From positions 1 to 64,000 of the forward strand of contig NZ_CP029254.1 of assembly GCF_003122365.1 (NCBI RefSeq): 64,000 nucleotides of DNA, given 5' to 3'. Positions 50,336 to 59,730 of the stretch are shown here, one piece after another. The translations under genes and the position numbers were made by a program. The stretch's first letter is position 1, and every line of letters begins with the position of its first letter. The stretch is from Streptomyces spongiicola. GTDB taxonomy: Bacteria > Actinomycetota > Actinomycetes > Streptomycetales > Streptomycetaceae. The notes below the pieces were generated by a model. It saw nothing but the letters and a program-made list of their open reading frames with translations. It was not told the origin of the DNA and made no database searches.

Positions 50336-51486
50336 ACCCGGCGGCCTGACGGACCGCCGGCACCGGTCAACCGGAGACTCCGCAGCCGCCGGGACGACCG
50401 GCGCCGCTCGCCCCGCGGCCGGTGCGGCCACCACCTCCGCGAAGTGGGGCGCCGGTCGCGAGGCGCACGACCGGTCACCCGCCCGCGGCGCGGCGGCGCC
50501 ATGGCCGGAACGCCGCCCGGGTCGGCATCGCCACCGCCCGCACCACGCCACCGCCCGCACCACCCCGGCCGCCTCCCGGCCACCGCAACCGCCTCCCGGC
50601 CACCGCAACCGTCTGCCGGCGCGCCATCGAGCCGTCGCGCTCCCGGCCGCGCCCACCCCGGGCCCGGCGACCGCGACGAGGACCGCGGCGCGGATCGCGC
50701 CGGAGATCCTGGACCGGCCGCCGCCGCCGGCGGTCCGGCAGGATCGGCGCCGACCGGCCCTTCCGCCCCCGAGGCCGCGAGAGGGCTCGGGGCGGACGTG
50801 TGGGCCCCGCCGATTCGCACGGCAGGCCGCCGCGGGCCCCGCCGGCAGGCCACCGCCGCGGTCCGCGGCATCGAACTCCGCCTATCGCACCGGTCGGTGT
50901 CCGGCGGCCTTCCCGTTCCCGCATCTCTCGCACTCCGCCCGCTGCCGGTGTACGGCCGGTGCGAACGCCGGTCGAACGCCGGTGGGGGGGATCCGGCCGG
51001 AAACCGGCGGGGCCCGCGGAACCCCGCTCCCCCGGCCCGGCACACGGGAGCAGGCGGTGCGCTGCCGCCTCCCGCCAGCGGGCAGCGGGCAACGGGCAAC
51101 CGGCAGCGGCCGTCGTGGCGAGCGGCCGCAGACCGCGGCACCGGGGGCGGTTCACGCCGGCCCGGCTCGCATCCCGGGCTTCCGGCAGGCGTTCCCCGGG
51201 TGCGGTCCCGTCGGCAGGAAGGGACACCCGGTGCGGTCGAGAGCGGTTCCTCAAACCTGCGGACTGACGGTCTTGTACATCCTATATTTCACCTTTGCCC
51301 GATGTTTAGTGTAATGCGCGCTACAGTTCCCTTGCCTACGAGGCATCGTGCAGCGTTCTCCCCCGCTACCTCCTTTGGGGCCCGCAAGGGGGTCTTCGGC
51401 CTTCGGGTCCGGCATCACTCGACCCCTCCCGCTCGCTCACCGTCGTACCGAGCGCCGAGCCGGCAGCTCGGAAAGGACTGATCCTC
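50336..51486. other. 1.15-kb gap with no gene recognised
   Basis: 50336-51250 is very GC-rich; its frames are Arg/Pro/Gly-rich on both strands with no ribosome site. CGGCCACCGCAACCGCCTCC-type near-repeats occur near 50570-50620 and GGGCAACGGGCAACC near 51085. From 51260 to 51345 there is an AT-richer segment (TTGTACATCCTATATTTCACC, TTTAGTGTAATGCGC) that is the likely promoter of the HATPase gene. The ribosome site GGAAAGGACTG lies just before 51487. Confidence 0.5.
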
Positions 51487-52125
51487 ATGGCCTCTCCCGC
51501 TATCGGCCGCCTCGCGTCATCCCGTGCCCGGCTGCGCCTTCGCCGATTCATGTGGAGACCGGGGCGGGGGCTGCCGGACCGCGCCCGCGGTCCGGCGAAC
51601 CCTGCCCTGTCCTTCGGTGCCCGTCAGGCGGCGCTCTGGTCCCGTATGACGCTGCCCCTGCGGCCACTGGAATCCCCCCGTGCGCGGGCCACCGAGCGGG
51701 AGACGTCCTGGCCCCTGCGGCGGGAGCCCGCCTCGGTCCGCCGGGCCAGGCACCTGGCGGTCGCACAGCTCGGTCTCTGGGGGCTGCGGGAGCCGCCTGA
51801 CCTGGAGGAGACCGTCGTGCTCCTGGTCAGCGAACTGGTCACCAACTCGGTGCGCCATACACGCGGTCCCCTGCGGCTCAATCTGCGGGTCCGCGACGGC
51901 CGCCTCTGCTGCGAGGTGGAGGACACCAACAGCGACGGCCCGGCGGGCGACCCGGCAGGCGACCCGGCGGGCCGCGCGGCCGGGCACGGGGGCGACAGCT
52001 GGGCCGAAGGAGGCCGGGGCATCGGCATCCTCGACGCCCTCGCCGACGCATGGGGCAGCTTCCGCACCGCCACCGGCAAGACGACATGGTTCGAAGTCGA
52101 GGCGAACGCGCCGGCGGTCGCCTGA
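51487..52125 (+). CDS. HATPase_c regulator (RsbW-like anti-sigma factor/serine kinase type)
   Basis: 212 residues. The first 70 residues are basic and Pro-rich. The rest is a GHKL ATPase: SVRRARHLAVAQLGLWG, ETVVLLVSELVTNSVRHTRGPLRLNLR (N box), VEDTNSDGP and EGGRGIGILDALADAWGS (G1 and G2 boxes). Streptomyces has many such single-domain ATPases, and most are thought to act on sigma factors or partners. Insert DPAGDPAGDPAG is a small in-frame repeat. ATG 51487 lies downstream of GGAAAGGACTG. No anti-anti-sigma gene adjoins it. Confidence 0.85.
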   Translation: MASPAIGRLASSRARLRLRRFMWRPGRGLPDRARGPANPALSFGARQAALWSRMTLPLRPLESPRARATERETSWPLRREPASVRRARHLAVAQLGLWGLREPPDLEETVVLLVSELVTNSVRHTRGPLRLNLRVRDGRLCCEVEDTNSDGPAGDPAGDPAGRAAGHGGDSWAEGGRGIGILDALADAWGSFRTATGKTTWFEVEANAPAVA

Positions 52126-52644
52126 CACCGCTCGGCGGCGCTGTGGCCCGCGGGCGTCAACGGCCGGGCGGCTTGCGCGAAGTCGGCTGCTGATCCGGCC
52201 TGGGTCCTTGTGCCGGTCGAGGCTCCATCGCCGCCCGGCCCGCGGCCACGAAGCCGTTCCCATCTGTTCCGCACCGTTCCGCGCCATGAACTACCCCAAG
52301 GAGCCGAGTTGGCGGATGCGGCGCCATATGGCCGCAGGGCGGCCCCGGTTCCTGCATGAACGTGGTGAACGTGATGTCCGGCGGATCGGCACCGTCCGGG
52401 CGGGGACGCGGCTCGTGGACCGCGTTGTGCTGCCGGCGGGCGGCCGGCCGCGTGGACGCGCGCTCCGGATGCCGGTCGGATGCAGATCGAACCCCGGTCG
52501 AACGCCGGTCGAGAAGGGGTGGGCGGCTGTTGACCGGCAGACGCGCAGCGGAACCGCGGGAGCGGCTGAGCAGCCGGGCGGGGAGGTCGGTGGGATACGG
52601 GCCGGGCGGGCCCGGCCCGCCCGGCCCCTCCCCCACTGCCGGCT
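52126..52644. other. Gap with no gene recognised
   Basis: About 520 bases between two convergent genes. Frames are low complexity and lack ribosome sites. CGGTCGGATGCAGATCGAACC and CGAACGCCGGTCGAAC near 52475-52510 resemble a similar stretch near 50960-50990, so this may be a shared dispersed element. Confidence 0.4.
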
Positions 52645-54296
52645 TCAGCGCACCGGCCCGCTGACGCGCTCGACCTGCTGGGTTCCGCTGCGGGTCCGAT
52701 AGGAGCGGACCCAGCCGGCCGTTGCGTCGGCCCTCCTCCGGTCGGACAGGATGTAGTAGTCCATCTGCGAGCGCTCGGCGGTCACGTCCAGCACGCCGTA
52801 GCCGTGGTGGTCCAAGTCGAGCCACTTCACATGGCGGTTGGCGGCCCTGACGGCGGTGGCCGCCACGAGGGACACCGTGCCGGGGGCCACCCGCAGGACG
52901 TCGTCGAGGTTCTCTGTGGTCACCGACGCCACCACGAACTCGGTCGCCGCCGACCTCGAAACCGGGTACGTGGCCGCCGTGACCGGCACGTCGTTGGCCC
53001 ACGCCGTGTGGATGTCGCCGGTGAGGAAGACGGTGTTCTCGATCCCCCGGTCGGTCAGATGCCTCAGCAGTTCCCTCCGGTCGTCGGTGTAGCCGTCCCA
53101 CTGGTCCACGTTGACCGCGAGCCCCTCCCTCGGCAGCCCGAGCACTTCGGCTATCGGCCCCAGCAGATGGGCGGGCAGCGCGCCGAAGGCGAGCGGTGAG
53201 ATCATCACCGAGGTGCCGACGAGCTTCCAGGCGGCGTCGGAGGACGCCAGGCCCGCCTTCAGCCAGTCGAGCTGGGCCCGGCCGGTGATCGTGCGCTCCG
53301 GGTCGTCGACCCTGCCGCTGCCCACCGACGCCTGCTCGGAGCGGAAGGACCGCAGGTCCAGCAGATGCAGATCGGCCAGCCTGCCGAAGCGCAGCCGGCG
53401 GTAGACCGTGCCCTCCGTGGAGGTGCGCACCGGCATCCACTCGAAGTAGGCCTGCTTCGCCGCGGCGGCCCGGGCCGCGTAGTCGCCCTCGGTGCCGGGA
53501 GTGTGGTTCTGCGCGCCGCCGGACCAGGCGTCGTTGGCGATCTCGTGGTCGTCCCAGATCGCGACGAGCGGATGGGCGGCGTGCATCGCCTGGAGGTCGG
53601 GGTCGGTCTTGTACGTGCCGTGCCGGGTACGGTAGTCGGAGAGTGTCGTGATCTCGTGGGCGGGCTCGTGCCGGCGCACCACGTGGTCGTCGTCCGGAAG
53701 ATGCCGGTGCCGTACTCGTAGATGTAGTCGCCGAGGTGCAGGACCGCGTCCAGGTCGGCGCGGGCCGCGAGATGGCGGTACGCGGCGAAGTACCCGGACT
53801 CCCAGTTGGCGCAGGACACCACGCCGAAGCGCACCCCCGGCGCGGCGGCGTCCGCCGCGGGCGCGGTCCGGGTACGGCCGACGGGGGAGACCGCGGTGCC
53901 GGAGAGGAAGCGGAAGTAGTAGGCGGTCGCCGGGCGCAGGCCCCTGACGTCGACCTTGACGGTGTGGTCGGCGGCCGCGGTGGCGGTGGTCCGGCCAGCG
54001 GCGACGATGCGGGTGAACTCCCCGTCCTCCGCGGCCTGCCAGTCCACTTCGACATCGGGTCCCTTGCCGGAGCCGGGCGGCGCGTCGGGGACCGGGGTGA
54101 CGCGGGTCCACAGCAGTACGCCGTCGGGAAGAGGGTCCCCGGACGCGACTCCGTGCACGAAGGCAGGGGCCTGCTCCCGGGCGGACGCGGGCGAGGCCGC
54201 GTGGGTGCCGGCCGTCACGGATCCGGCGACAGCGGTGGCGGCGGCGGCCTTGACGACCGTGCGCCGACTGGTGGTTGTGCGGACTCTGTCCTTCAC
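52645..54296 (-). pseudogene. phoD: PhoD-type alkaline phosphatase with a frameshift
   Basis: The N-terminus has a Tat signal ([20 protein letters not shown]). The first frame runs from GTG 54296 through [39 protein letters not shown] and [15 protein letters not shown]. The second continues [30 protein letters not shown] and [14 protein letters not shown] to the end at 52645. Both frames are normal PhoD, joined near 53694-53700 where one base is missing. Complete, it would be a secreted phosphodiesterase/phosphatase that binds Ca and Fe. Either the gene is dead or the base was lost in sequencing. The repeat at 54588-54700 lies upstream. Confidence 0.85.
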
Positions 54297-54587
54297 GTCG
54301 GGTCAGGCTACCGGCCGGTCGCCCGAACGGGCAGTCGGATTCAGGCACGTTCGGCACGACCGGCCGGCACAGGGGGCTCCGGTGGGAGAGCGCGGCCGAT
54401 TCCGAGATCACGATCGCGCCATCGCATACCGGCACCGTCCCCCGGGAGCCTGCGGGAGCGATCGCCGCGAGCCGGCCGCGCCGCCGGACGGACGCCGCCG
54501 TGCGTGGTCTCGGGTACGCACCGGACGCCCGGCGCCGGCGGGGATGAACGAACGCCGGCATCGGGGCTTGCGGGTTTCCGCGGCTCA

Positions 54588-54700
54588 CGGATGTCGCGGA
54601 CGTCACGGGCGTCGCGGGCGTCGCGGGCCTCACGGACGTCACGGGCGTCGCGGATGTCGCGGATGTCGCGGGCGTCTCGCGGGCGTCGCGGGCCTCCTTC
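54588..54700. repeat. 9-bp tandem repeat array, about 12 units
   Basis: Units of the form GCGGRYGTC (GCGGACGTC, GCGGGCGTC, GCGGATGTC, CACGGGCGTC) follow each other in the gap between phoD and the MMPL gene. On the minus strand it would read [10 protein letters not shown] and similar. It is a short satellite with point changes between copies and has no spacer like a CRISPR. Confidence 0.9.
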
Positions 54701-54723
54701 CTCCGGGTGCGGCGGTGGCCGGA

Positions 54724-56964
54724 TCAGCCGGTGGGCAGGGTGGTCTTCGGCTCCTCGCGCGCCTCGGTGCGGCCGCCGCGCGCGGTGCCGCCGTCGATGT
54801 CGACGGCGGGCAGGAGGCGGTCGAGCCACGCCGGGAGCCACCAGCAGGCGTCGCCCAGGAGCTTCATCGTGGCGGGGACGAGCACCATCCGGACGACCGT
54901 GGCGTCGACGGCGATGGCGGTCGCCAGGCCGAGTCCCAGCATCTTGGTGGTCGGGTCCTCACCGAGGACGAAGCCGAGGAACACCGACACCATGATGAGC
55001 GCGGCCGAGGTGATCACCCGGGCGGTTCCGGCGAGACCGCGCACCACGGAGCCGTCGTTGTCGCCGGTCGCGAGATAGTGCTCGCGCACCCGGGAGAGCA
55101 GGAACACCTCGTAGTCCATCGACAGCCCGAACACGATGGCGAACATGAACATCGGGATGAACGACACGATCGGCACGGGGGATTCGAGGCCGATCAGCGA
55201 GGCCCCCCACCCCCACTGGAACACCATCACCAGCACCCCGTACGCGGCGCCGATGCTCAGCAGGTTCAGCGCGGCGGCCTTGAGCGGGACGAGGACCGAG
55301 CGGAACACCACGGTCAGCAGCAGCAGCGACAGCAGGACCACCGCCGTGACGAACAGCAGCAGGCGGTCCTTCACCCGGTCGCCGAGATCGGCGAAGGCGG
55401 CCGTCTGCCCTCCGACGTGGGCGCGGGCCGGGCTGCCGTCGAGCACCGCGGGGAAGACCTCGGAGCGCAGCCGTTCGACCGTCGCCCGCGTCGCGTCGTC
55501 CTGGGGGGCGGTGGCCGCCACCGCCAGCAGCACGGCCACGTCCGCTTCCGTGTCGATCCGCGGCGGCGCCACCGAGGCGATCCCCGGGTCCCCGGTGACG
55601 GCGTCGTACAGCGGCTCGACCACGGAGGTGTCGCCGGCGAGGTCGACCGCGATGGCGAGAGGACCGTTGGCGCCCGGCCCGAAGCCGTCGGCGACCAGGT
55701 CGTACGCCTGACGCTCGGTCCGGGAGCCCGGCAGCGTGCCCTCGTCGGGGAAGCCGAGGCGCAGCGCGAGCACGGGCGCGGCCAGCGCGAGCAGCAGCAC
55801 CGTGGTGGCGACGGCGTAGGCGGCGGCGTGGCGGGTGACGTGCGCGCCCCAGCGCCGCCAGCGGCGCCGGGTGCGGGGGTCGCGGCCGTCCCGCGGGGCC
55901 CGGCGCCGGGGCAGGCCGAACCGGTCGATGGAGCGCCCGGCGAGTCCGAGGAACGCGGGCAGCAGGGTGATCGAGGCCGCCACCATGATGAGCACCACGG
56001 CGGCGATGGCGACACCGGCCGCGGCGATGAAGGGAATTCCGGCGACCGCGAGCCCCAGGATCGAGACGACGACCGTGCCGCCCGCGAAGACGACGGCCTG
56101 GCCGGCGGTCGCGACCGCGCGTCCGGCCGACTCCTCGACGGCCATCCCGGCGGCCAGCTGCTCGCGGTGGCGGGTGACGAGGAAGAGCGCGTAGTCGATG
56201 CCCGCGCCGAGGCCGACCATGGAGGCGATCACCGGCGCCCAACTCGGTATCTCCACCAGATAGGTGATGAGCGGCATGGCGCTCACGCCCAGGGCCAGGC
56301 CGAAGAGCGCCATGCCGATCGGCAGGCCCATGGCGATCAGCGACCCGAAGGCGGCCAGCAGGACGACGACGGCGGCCAGCAGCCCGATGAGCTCACCGGT
56401 GCCGGTCTCCGGTTCCTCGAAGGACATGAACAGATCACCGCCCGCCTCGACCCGGAGCACGGTGTCGCCGGCACGGGCGGAGACGATCCTCTTCAGGTCC
56501 TCCAGATCACCGGCGTCGAGCTTCCCGACCACCGGATAGCGCAGGGTCACCAGCGCCACGCGCCCGTCGGGCGAGACGGTGCCGTTGGCCACGGCAGCTC
56601 TGCCCCCGCCGCGCAGACCGCCGGCCGGGTCGGATGCCGTCAGCACGGCCGGCAGTCGGGACAGCTCGGTCTGGAGGCCGGCAAGGGCCCGGCGGGCGGC
56701 AGGGCTGCCGAAGAACGTCTCGCCGTCGTCCCGCGGTGTCGCCGCGACGCGGGCGGTCAGGCCGGCATCGCCCGAACCCGCCTCGGACAGCAGCGCGGCC
56801 GCGCGCTGGGAGTCGAGCCCGGGGGCGTCGAAGGTGTCCTCGAGGTCGCGGCCGACGGCGGCCGAGGCGGTGATGACGACGACGGCGGCCAGGACCCAGG
56901 CGCCGATCGCGCGCCAGGGATGCCGGGCGGCGAACCGGCCGAGCCGGAACAGCAGGGACGACAC
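54724..56964 (-). CDS. MMPL/RND-family membrane transporter
   Basis: 746 residues with two sets of six membrane segments, each after a large external loop, the standard MMPL order. Conserved parts include FSRLGRFAARHPW-type start, VGLGAGIDYALFLVTRHREQLAAGM, and VFGLSMDYEVFLLSRVREHYLATGDN, the paired GxxxDY motifs of proton-driven exporters. GTG 56964 has GAGGAG upstream. It lies divergent from a histidine kinase-response regulator pair 175 nt away, which may control it. Substrate unknown; such proteins move lipids, siderophores or drugs. Confidence 0.9.
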   Translation of the reverse strand: MSSLLFRLGRFAARHPWRAIGAWVLAAVVVITASAAVGRDLEDTFDAPGLDSQRAAALLSEAGSGDAGLTARVAATPRDDGETFFGSPAARRALAGLQTELSRLPAVLTASDPAGGLRGGGRAAVANGTVSPDGRVALVTLRYPVVGKLDAGDLEDLKRIVSARAGDTVLRVEAGGDLFMSFEEPETGTGELIGLLAAVVVLLAAFGSLIAMGLPIGMALFGLALGVSAMPLITYLVEIPSWAPVIASMVGLGAGIDYALFLVTRHREQLAAGMAVEESAGRAVATAGQAVVFAGGTVVVSILGLAVAGIPFIAAAGVAIAAVVLIMVAASITLLPAFLGLAGRSIDRFGLPRRRAPRDGRDPRTRRRWRRWGAHVTRHAAAYAVATTVLLLALAAPVLALRLGFPDEGTLPGSRTERQAYDLVADGFGPGANGPLAIAVDLAGDTSVVEPLYDAVTGDPGIASVAPPRIDTEADVAVLLAVAATAPQDDATRATVERLRSEVFPAVLDGSPARAHVGGQTAAFADLGDRVKDRLLLFVTAVVLLSLLLLTVVFRSVLVPLKAAALNLLSIGAAYGVLVMVFQWGWGASLIGLESPVPIVSFIPMFMFAIVFGLSMDYEVFLLSRVREHYLATGDNDGSVVRGLAGTARVITSAALIMVSVFLGFVLGEDPTTKMLGLGLATAIAVDATVVRMVLVPATMKLLGDACWWLPAWLDRLLPAVDIDGGTARGGRTEAREEPKTTLPTG

Positions 56965-57138
56965 GTCAGTTCTCCTCGGGGTGTCGGTGTGCCGGAGGCC
57001 GGTGTGCGCACCCGGCTCCGCCATGGTGTCGGCGGGCGGGGTGCGCACACCTCGGCCCAGGGGCCGTGAACCGCCGCCGAAAGCACGAAGCCGGCACCGT
57101 ACTTTCGGCCGATCCGGCGGTGCGCGGGGGCCTCTACG

Positions 57139-58338
57139 ATGAGCCGCGTGCGACACCTCATCCGCGCTCTTCGAGGCGAGACCCGCGCTCTGTGGGACAA
57201 GGGCCGTGCCCTGTGGGGGGAGACCGGTGCACCGGTCTCCCCCGGCCCCGGGCGGCGCGACCGGGCGCTGGCCGGGGTGCTGGTGCCCGTCGCCGTGCTG
57301 GAGGGGGTTCTCCGGCCGGATGTCCCCTGGCGGGCCCTGTCGTTGGTCGTCGGGGTCGGCCTCATCGCTACGCTGCTGTGGCGGCGTACCAGGCCGCTAC
57401 TCATGGTCCTGGTCGCGTTCGGCACGCTGCTGCTCAGCCAGGTGTGGGCGCTGGTGCTGGGCGGAGGGCAGCCGGGGCTCAACACCATGATGTACATGCT
57501 GCTGCTGCCCTACGCGCTGTTCCGCTGGGGATCGAAGCGCGAGGCGATGATCGGCCTGCCGGTGATCCTGGTGCCTGCCGTGATCTCGGTCCCGCTCACC
57601 AGCACCAGTCCGGGCGACGCGATCGCCGGCTTCGCCCTTCTCTTCGCCGCGATGGCGCTGGGCGAGGCGCTGCGGTACCGGGCGTACGCCCGCGCCCGGC
57701 AGTTCGAACAGGTCAAGCTGGTCGAGCGCGAGCAGCTGGCCCGCGATCTGCACGACACGGTCGCGCACCACGTGTCGGCCATCGCGATCCGGGCCCAGGC
57801 GGGGCTGGCCGTCTCGGCGGCCGACCCCGCGGCCGCCGGGGAGGCGCTGCGGGTGATCGAGACGGAGGCGTCACGCACCCTGGCCGAGATGCGCTCCATG
57901 GTCCGCGTCCTGCGCCGCGCCGACGAGCGCGCCGGACTGGCCCCGCTGCCGCTGGCCACCGACCTGGACGACCTCCGGCGCGCCGGCGCGGGCCCCGCGG
58001 TCGACGTCGAGATCACCGGTGATGTCGCCGGTCTCGCTCCCGCGCTGTCGACGGCGGTCTACCGGCTCGTCCAGGAGTCGGTCACCAACGCACGCCGGCA
58101 CGCACGCCACGCCTCACGCATAGCGGTGCGGGTCGCGGCCGACGAGCGCTCGGTGCACCTGCGGGTGAGCGACGACGGCGACGCCGTTCACCCGCGGACG
58201 GGCGGGTCGCCCGGCTATGGTCTCCTCGGGATGGCGGAACGGGCGGGCCTGCTGGGCGGTTCGCTCAGCGCCGGCCCGGACCCCGGCCGCGGATGGACCG
58301 TGACCGCCGTGCTTCCGAGGAACGGATCGGCATCGTGA
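57139..58338 (+). CDS. Sensor histidine kinase, NarL-type (HisKA_3)
   Basis: 399 residues. The N-terminal half has four membrane segments (ALSLVVGVGLIATLLW, LLMVLVAFGTLLLSQVWAL, MMYMLLLPYALF, VILVPAVISVPL). His205 in LARDLHDTVAHHVSAIAIRAQ is the phosphorylated residue. The HATPase_c domain includes ESVTNARRHARHA and GGSPGYGLLGMAERAGLLGG. ATG 57139. It is divergent from the MMPL gene and followed by its response regulator, with a 26-bp tandem duplication at the junction. The signal sensed is unknown. Confidence 0.92.
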   Translation: MSRVRHLIRALRGETRALWDKGRALWGETGAPVSPGPGRRDRALAGVLVPVAVLEGVLRPDVPWRALSLVVGVGLIATLLWRRTRPLLMVLVAFGTLLLSQVWALVLGGGQPGLNTMMYMLLLPYALFRWGSKREAMIGLPVILVPAVISVPLTSTSPGDAIAGFALLFAAMALGEALRYRAYARARQFEQVKLVEREQLARDLHDTVAHHVSAIAIRAQAGLAVSAADPAAAGEALRVIETEASRTLAEMRSMVRVLRRADERAGLAPLPLATDLDDLRRAGAGPAVDVEITGDVAGLAPALSTAVYRLVQESVTNARRHARHASRIAVRVAADERSVHLRVSDDGDAVHPRTGGSPGYGLLGMAERAGLLGGSLSAGPDPGRGWTVTAVLPRNGSAS

Positions 58339-58378
58339 GCGTGCGTGTGGTGTCGGCATCGTGAGCGTGCGTGTGGTG
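58327..58378 (+). repeat. 26-bp tandem duplication at the kinase-regulator junction
   Basis: Bases 58327-58352 are repeated exactly at 58353-58378. Each copy holds TCGTGAGCGTG, the stop/start overlap of the two genes. In the first copy GTG at 58335 overlaps the kinase stop, but its frame ends at TGA after ten codons. The real regulator start is the second GTG at 58361. The normal four-base coupling is therefore split by 22 nt. Confidence 0.9.
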
Positions 58379-59020
58379 GTCGCCGACGATCAGGAGATCG
58401 TGCGGACCGGGCTCACCATGATCCTGAACGCGCAGCCCGGCATCACGGTCGTCGGCCAGGCCGCCGACGGCCACCGCGCCGTGGAACTCGCCCGCTCCCT
58501 GCGCCCCGACGTCTGCCTCTTCGACATCCGGATGCCCGGGATCGACGGCATCGAGGCGACCCGGCGGCTCACCGGTGCGGGCGCCGCCGACCCGCCCGCG
58601 GTCGTGGTGATCACCACCTTCGATCTCGACGAGTACGTGCACGCCGCCCTCAAGGCGGGCGCCCGCGGCTTCCTCCTCAAGGACGCCGGACCCGGCATGC
58701 TCGCGCAGGCCGTTCACGCGGCGGCGCGCGGCGATGCGCTGATCGCCCCGAGTGTCACGGCGCGTCTGCTCGCGGCGTTCGCGCACACCGGTGCGGCCCC
58801 GGCGGCACCACCGCAGCCGGTCGAGGCGCTGACCCACCGCGAGGAGGCGGTCCTCGCCGCGGTGGCCCGGGGGCGGACCAACGCCGAGATCGCCGCCGAA
58901 CTGCACATCAGCCTCAGTACGGTCAAGAGCCATGTCGCCCGGCTGATGGACAAGCTCGGCGCACGCAATCGCGTCGAGATCGCGATGTGGGCCTACGAGA
59001 CCGACCGCGCCGGGAGTTGA
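58361..59020 (+). CDS. LuxR/NarL-type response regulator
   Basis: 219 residues. Receiver domain VRVVVADDQEIVRTGLTMIL, phosphorylated Asp55 in VCLFDIRMPGIDGIE, and Lys in GFLLKDAGP. The C-terminal HTH LTHREEAVLAAVARGRTNAEIAAELHIS, then LSTVKSHVARLMDKLGARNRVE, is a clear LuxR motif. GTG 58361 is used because the first copy of the duplicated junction is closed by a stop. Pair with the kinase upstream; probable target is the divergent MMPL gene. Confidence 0.93.
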   Translation: MSVRVVVADDQEIVRTGLTMILNAQPGITVVGQAADGHRAVELARSLRPDVCLFDIRMPGIDGIEATRRLTGAGAADPPAVVVITTFDLDEYVHAALKAGARGFLLKDAGPGMLAQAVHAAARGDALIAPSVTARLLAAFAHTGAAPAAPPQPVEALTHREEAVLAAVARGRTNAEIAAELHISLSTVKSHVARLMDKLGARNRVEIAMWAYETDRAGS

Positions 59021-59730
59021 GGCGCCACGCGGCGTCCGGACAGTCGGCAGCGGCCGGCAGCGATCGGCAGCGGCCGGCCGTCCGCGGCGGTGGTGCAGGC
59101 GCAGGGTGGGTGCCGCGGCAGCGCTCGACGCGGGCGTAGAGCGGTGCGGCGAGTCCGGCGTCCGCCCCCGCCGGGGCGGCCGGCAGCGGCCCGTCCGGCA
59201 ACACCGGCGCCCGCGGGGCCGCTCCGGTGCCGGGGACGCGCGCCTCGGTGCCGTCGCGGGCAGGGCCGCCCATGACGAGTGACGCTCGGGCGGGACGGGG
59301 CGCGGGGGCGTCCGGGAAGGCCGGAGAGGCGGCGAAGGCGGGGGAAGGCGGGACGGCCGGAACGGCGGGAAGGCCGGAACGGCGGGAAGGCCGGACCGCC
59401 GGGAAGGCCGGGACGGGAGCCGCCCGAGGCCGGACCGCCGGGAGCGGGCCCGGCCGAAGGGCGACGCCTCCGGTGAGGCCACCGATGAGGCCGCCGGTGA
59501 GGCCGCCGCAGCGGGCAGGGAGTCCGCGGGGGAGCCGCGAGGTACGTCGCCTTCCACTCCGCCGGGACGGCGGCCGCAGATGAGCCGGAGCGGCGCCCCC
59601 GCACCGCCGATGACAGCCGGTACCGACTTCGATGCGATGTGTCATGCGGCACAAGTCGGGAACGAAAGGCGCAAAACCGGACACGTTACCCTTGAAGGAC
59701 CGACCCGCTACCAAGGCCCGTGACCGAGCC
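59021..59730. other. Gap with a repeat, no gene recognised
   Basis: 59021-59600 has Arg/Pro/Gly-rich frames on both strands without ribosome sites. At about 59345-59420, GGCCGGAACGGCGGGAA recurs in tandem with small changes. 59600-59700 is less GC-rich and probably holds the promoter of the ABC transporter gene. Confidence 0.5.

Noticed and set aside
54588..54700. CRISPR array
   Set aside because: Units are 9 bp in direct tandem without spacers; no cas genes are near.
59632..59730. Upstream start and TTA codon for the ABC transporter
   Set aside because: The added 33 residues are unlike the family, and the ATG at 59731 gives the usual length; a bldA effect here is not supported.
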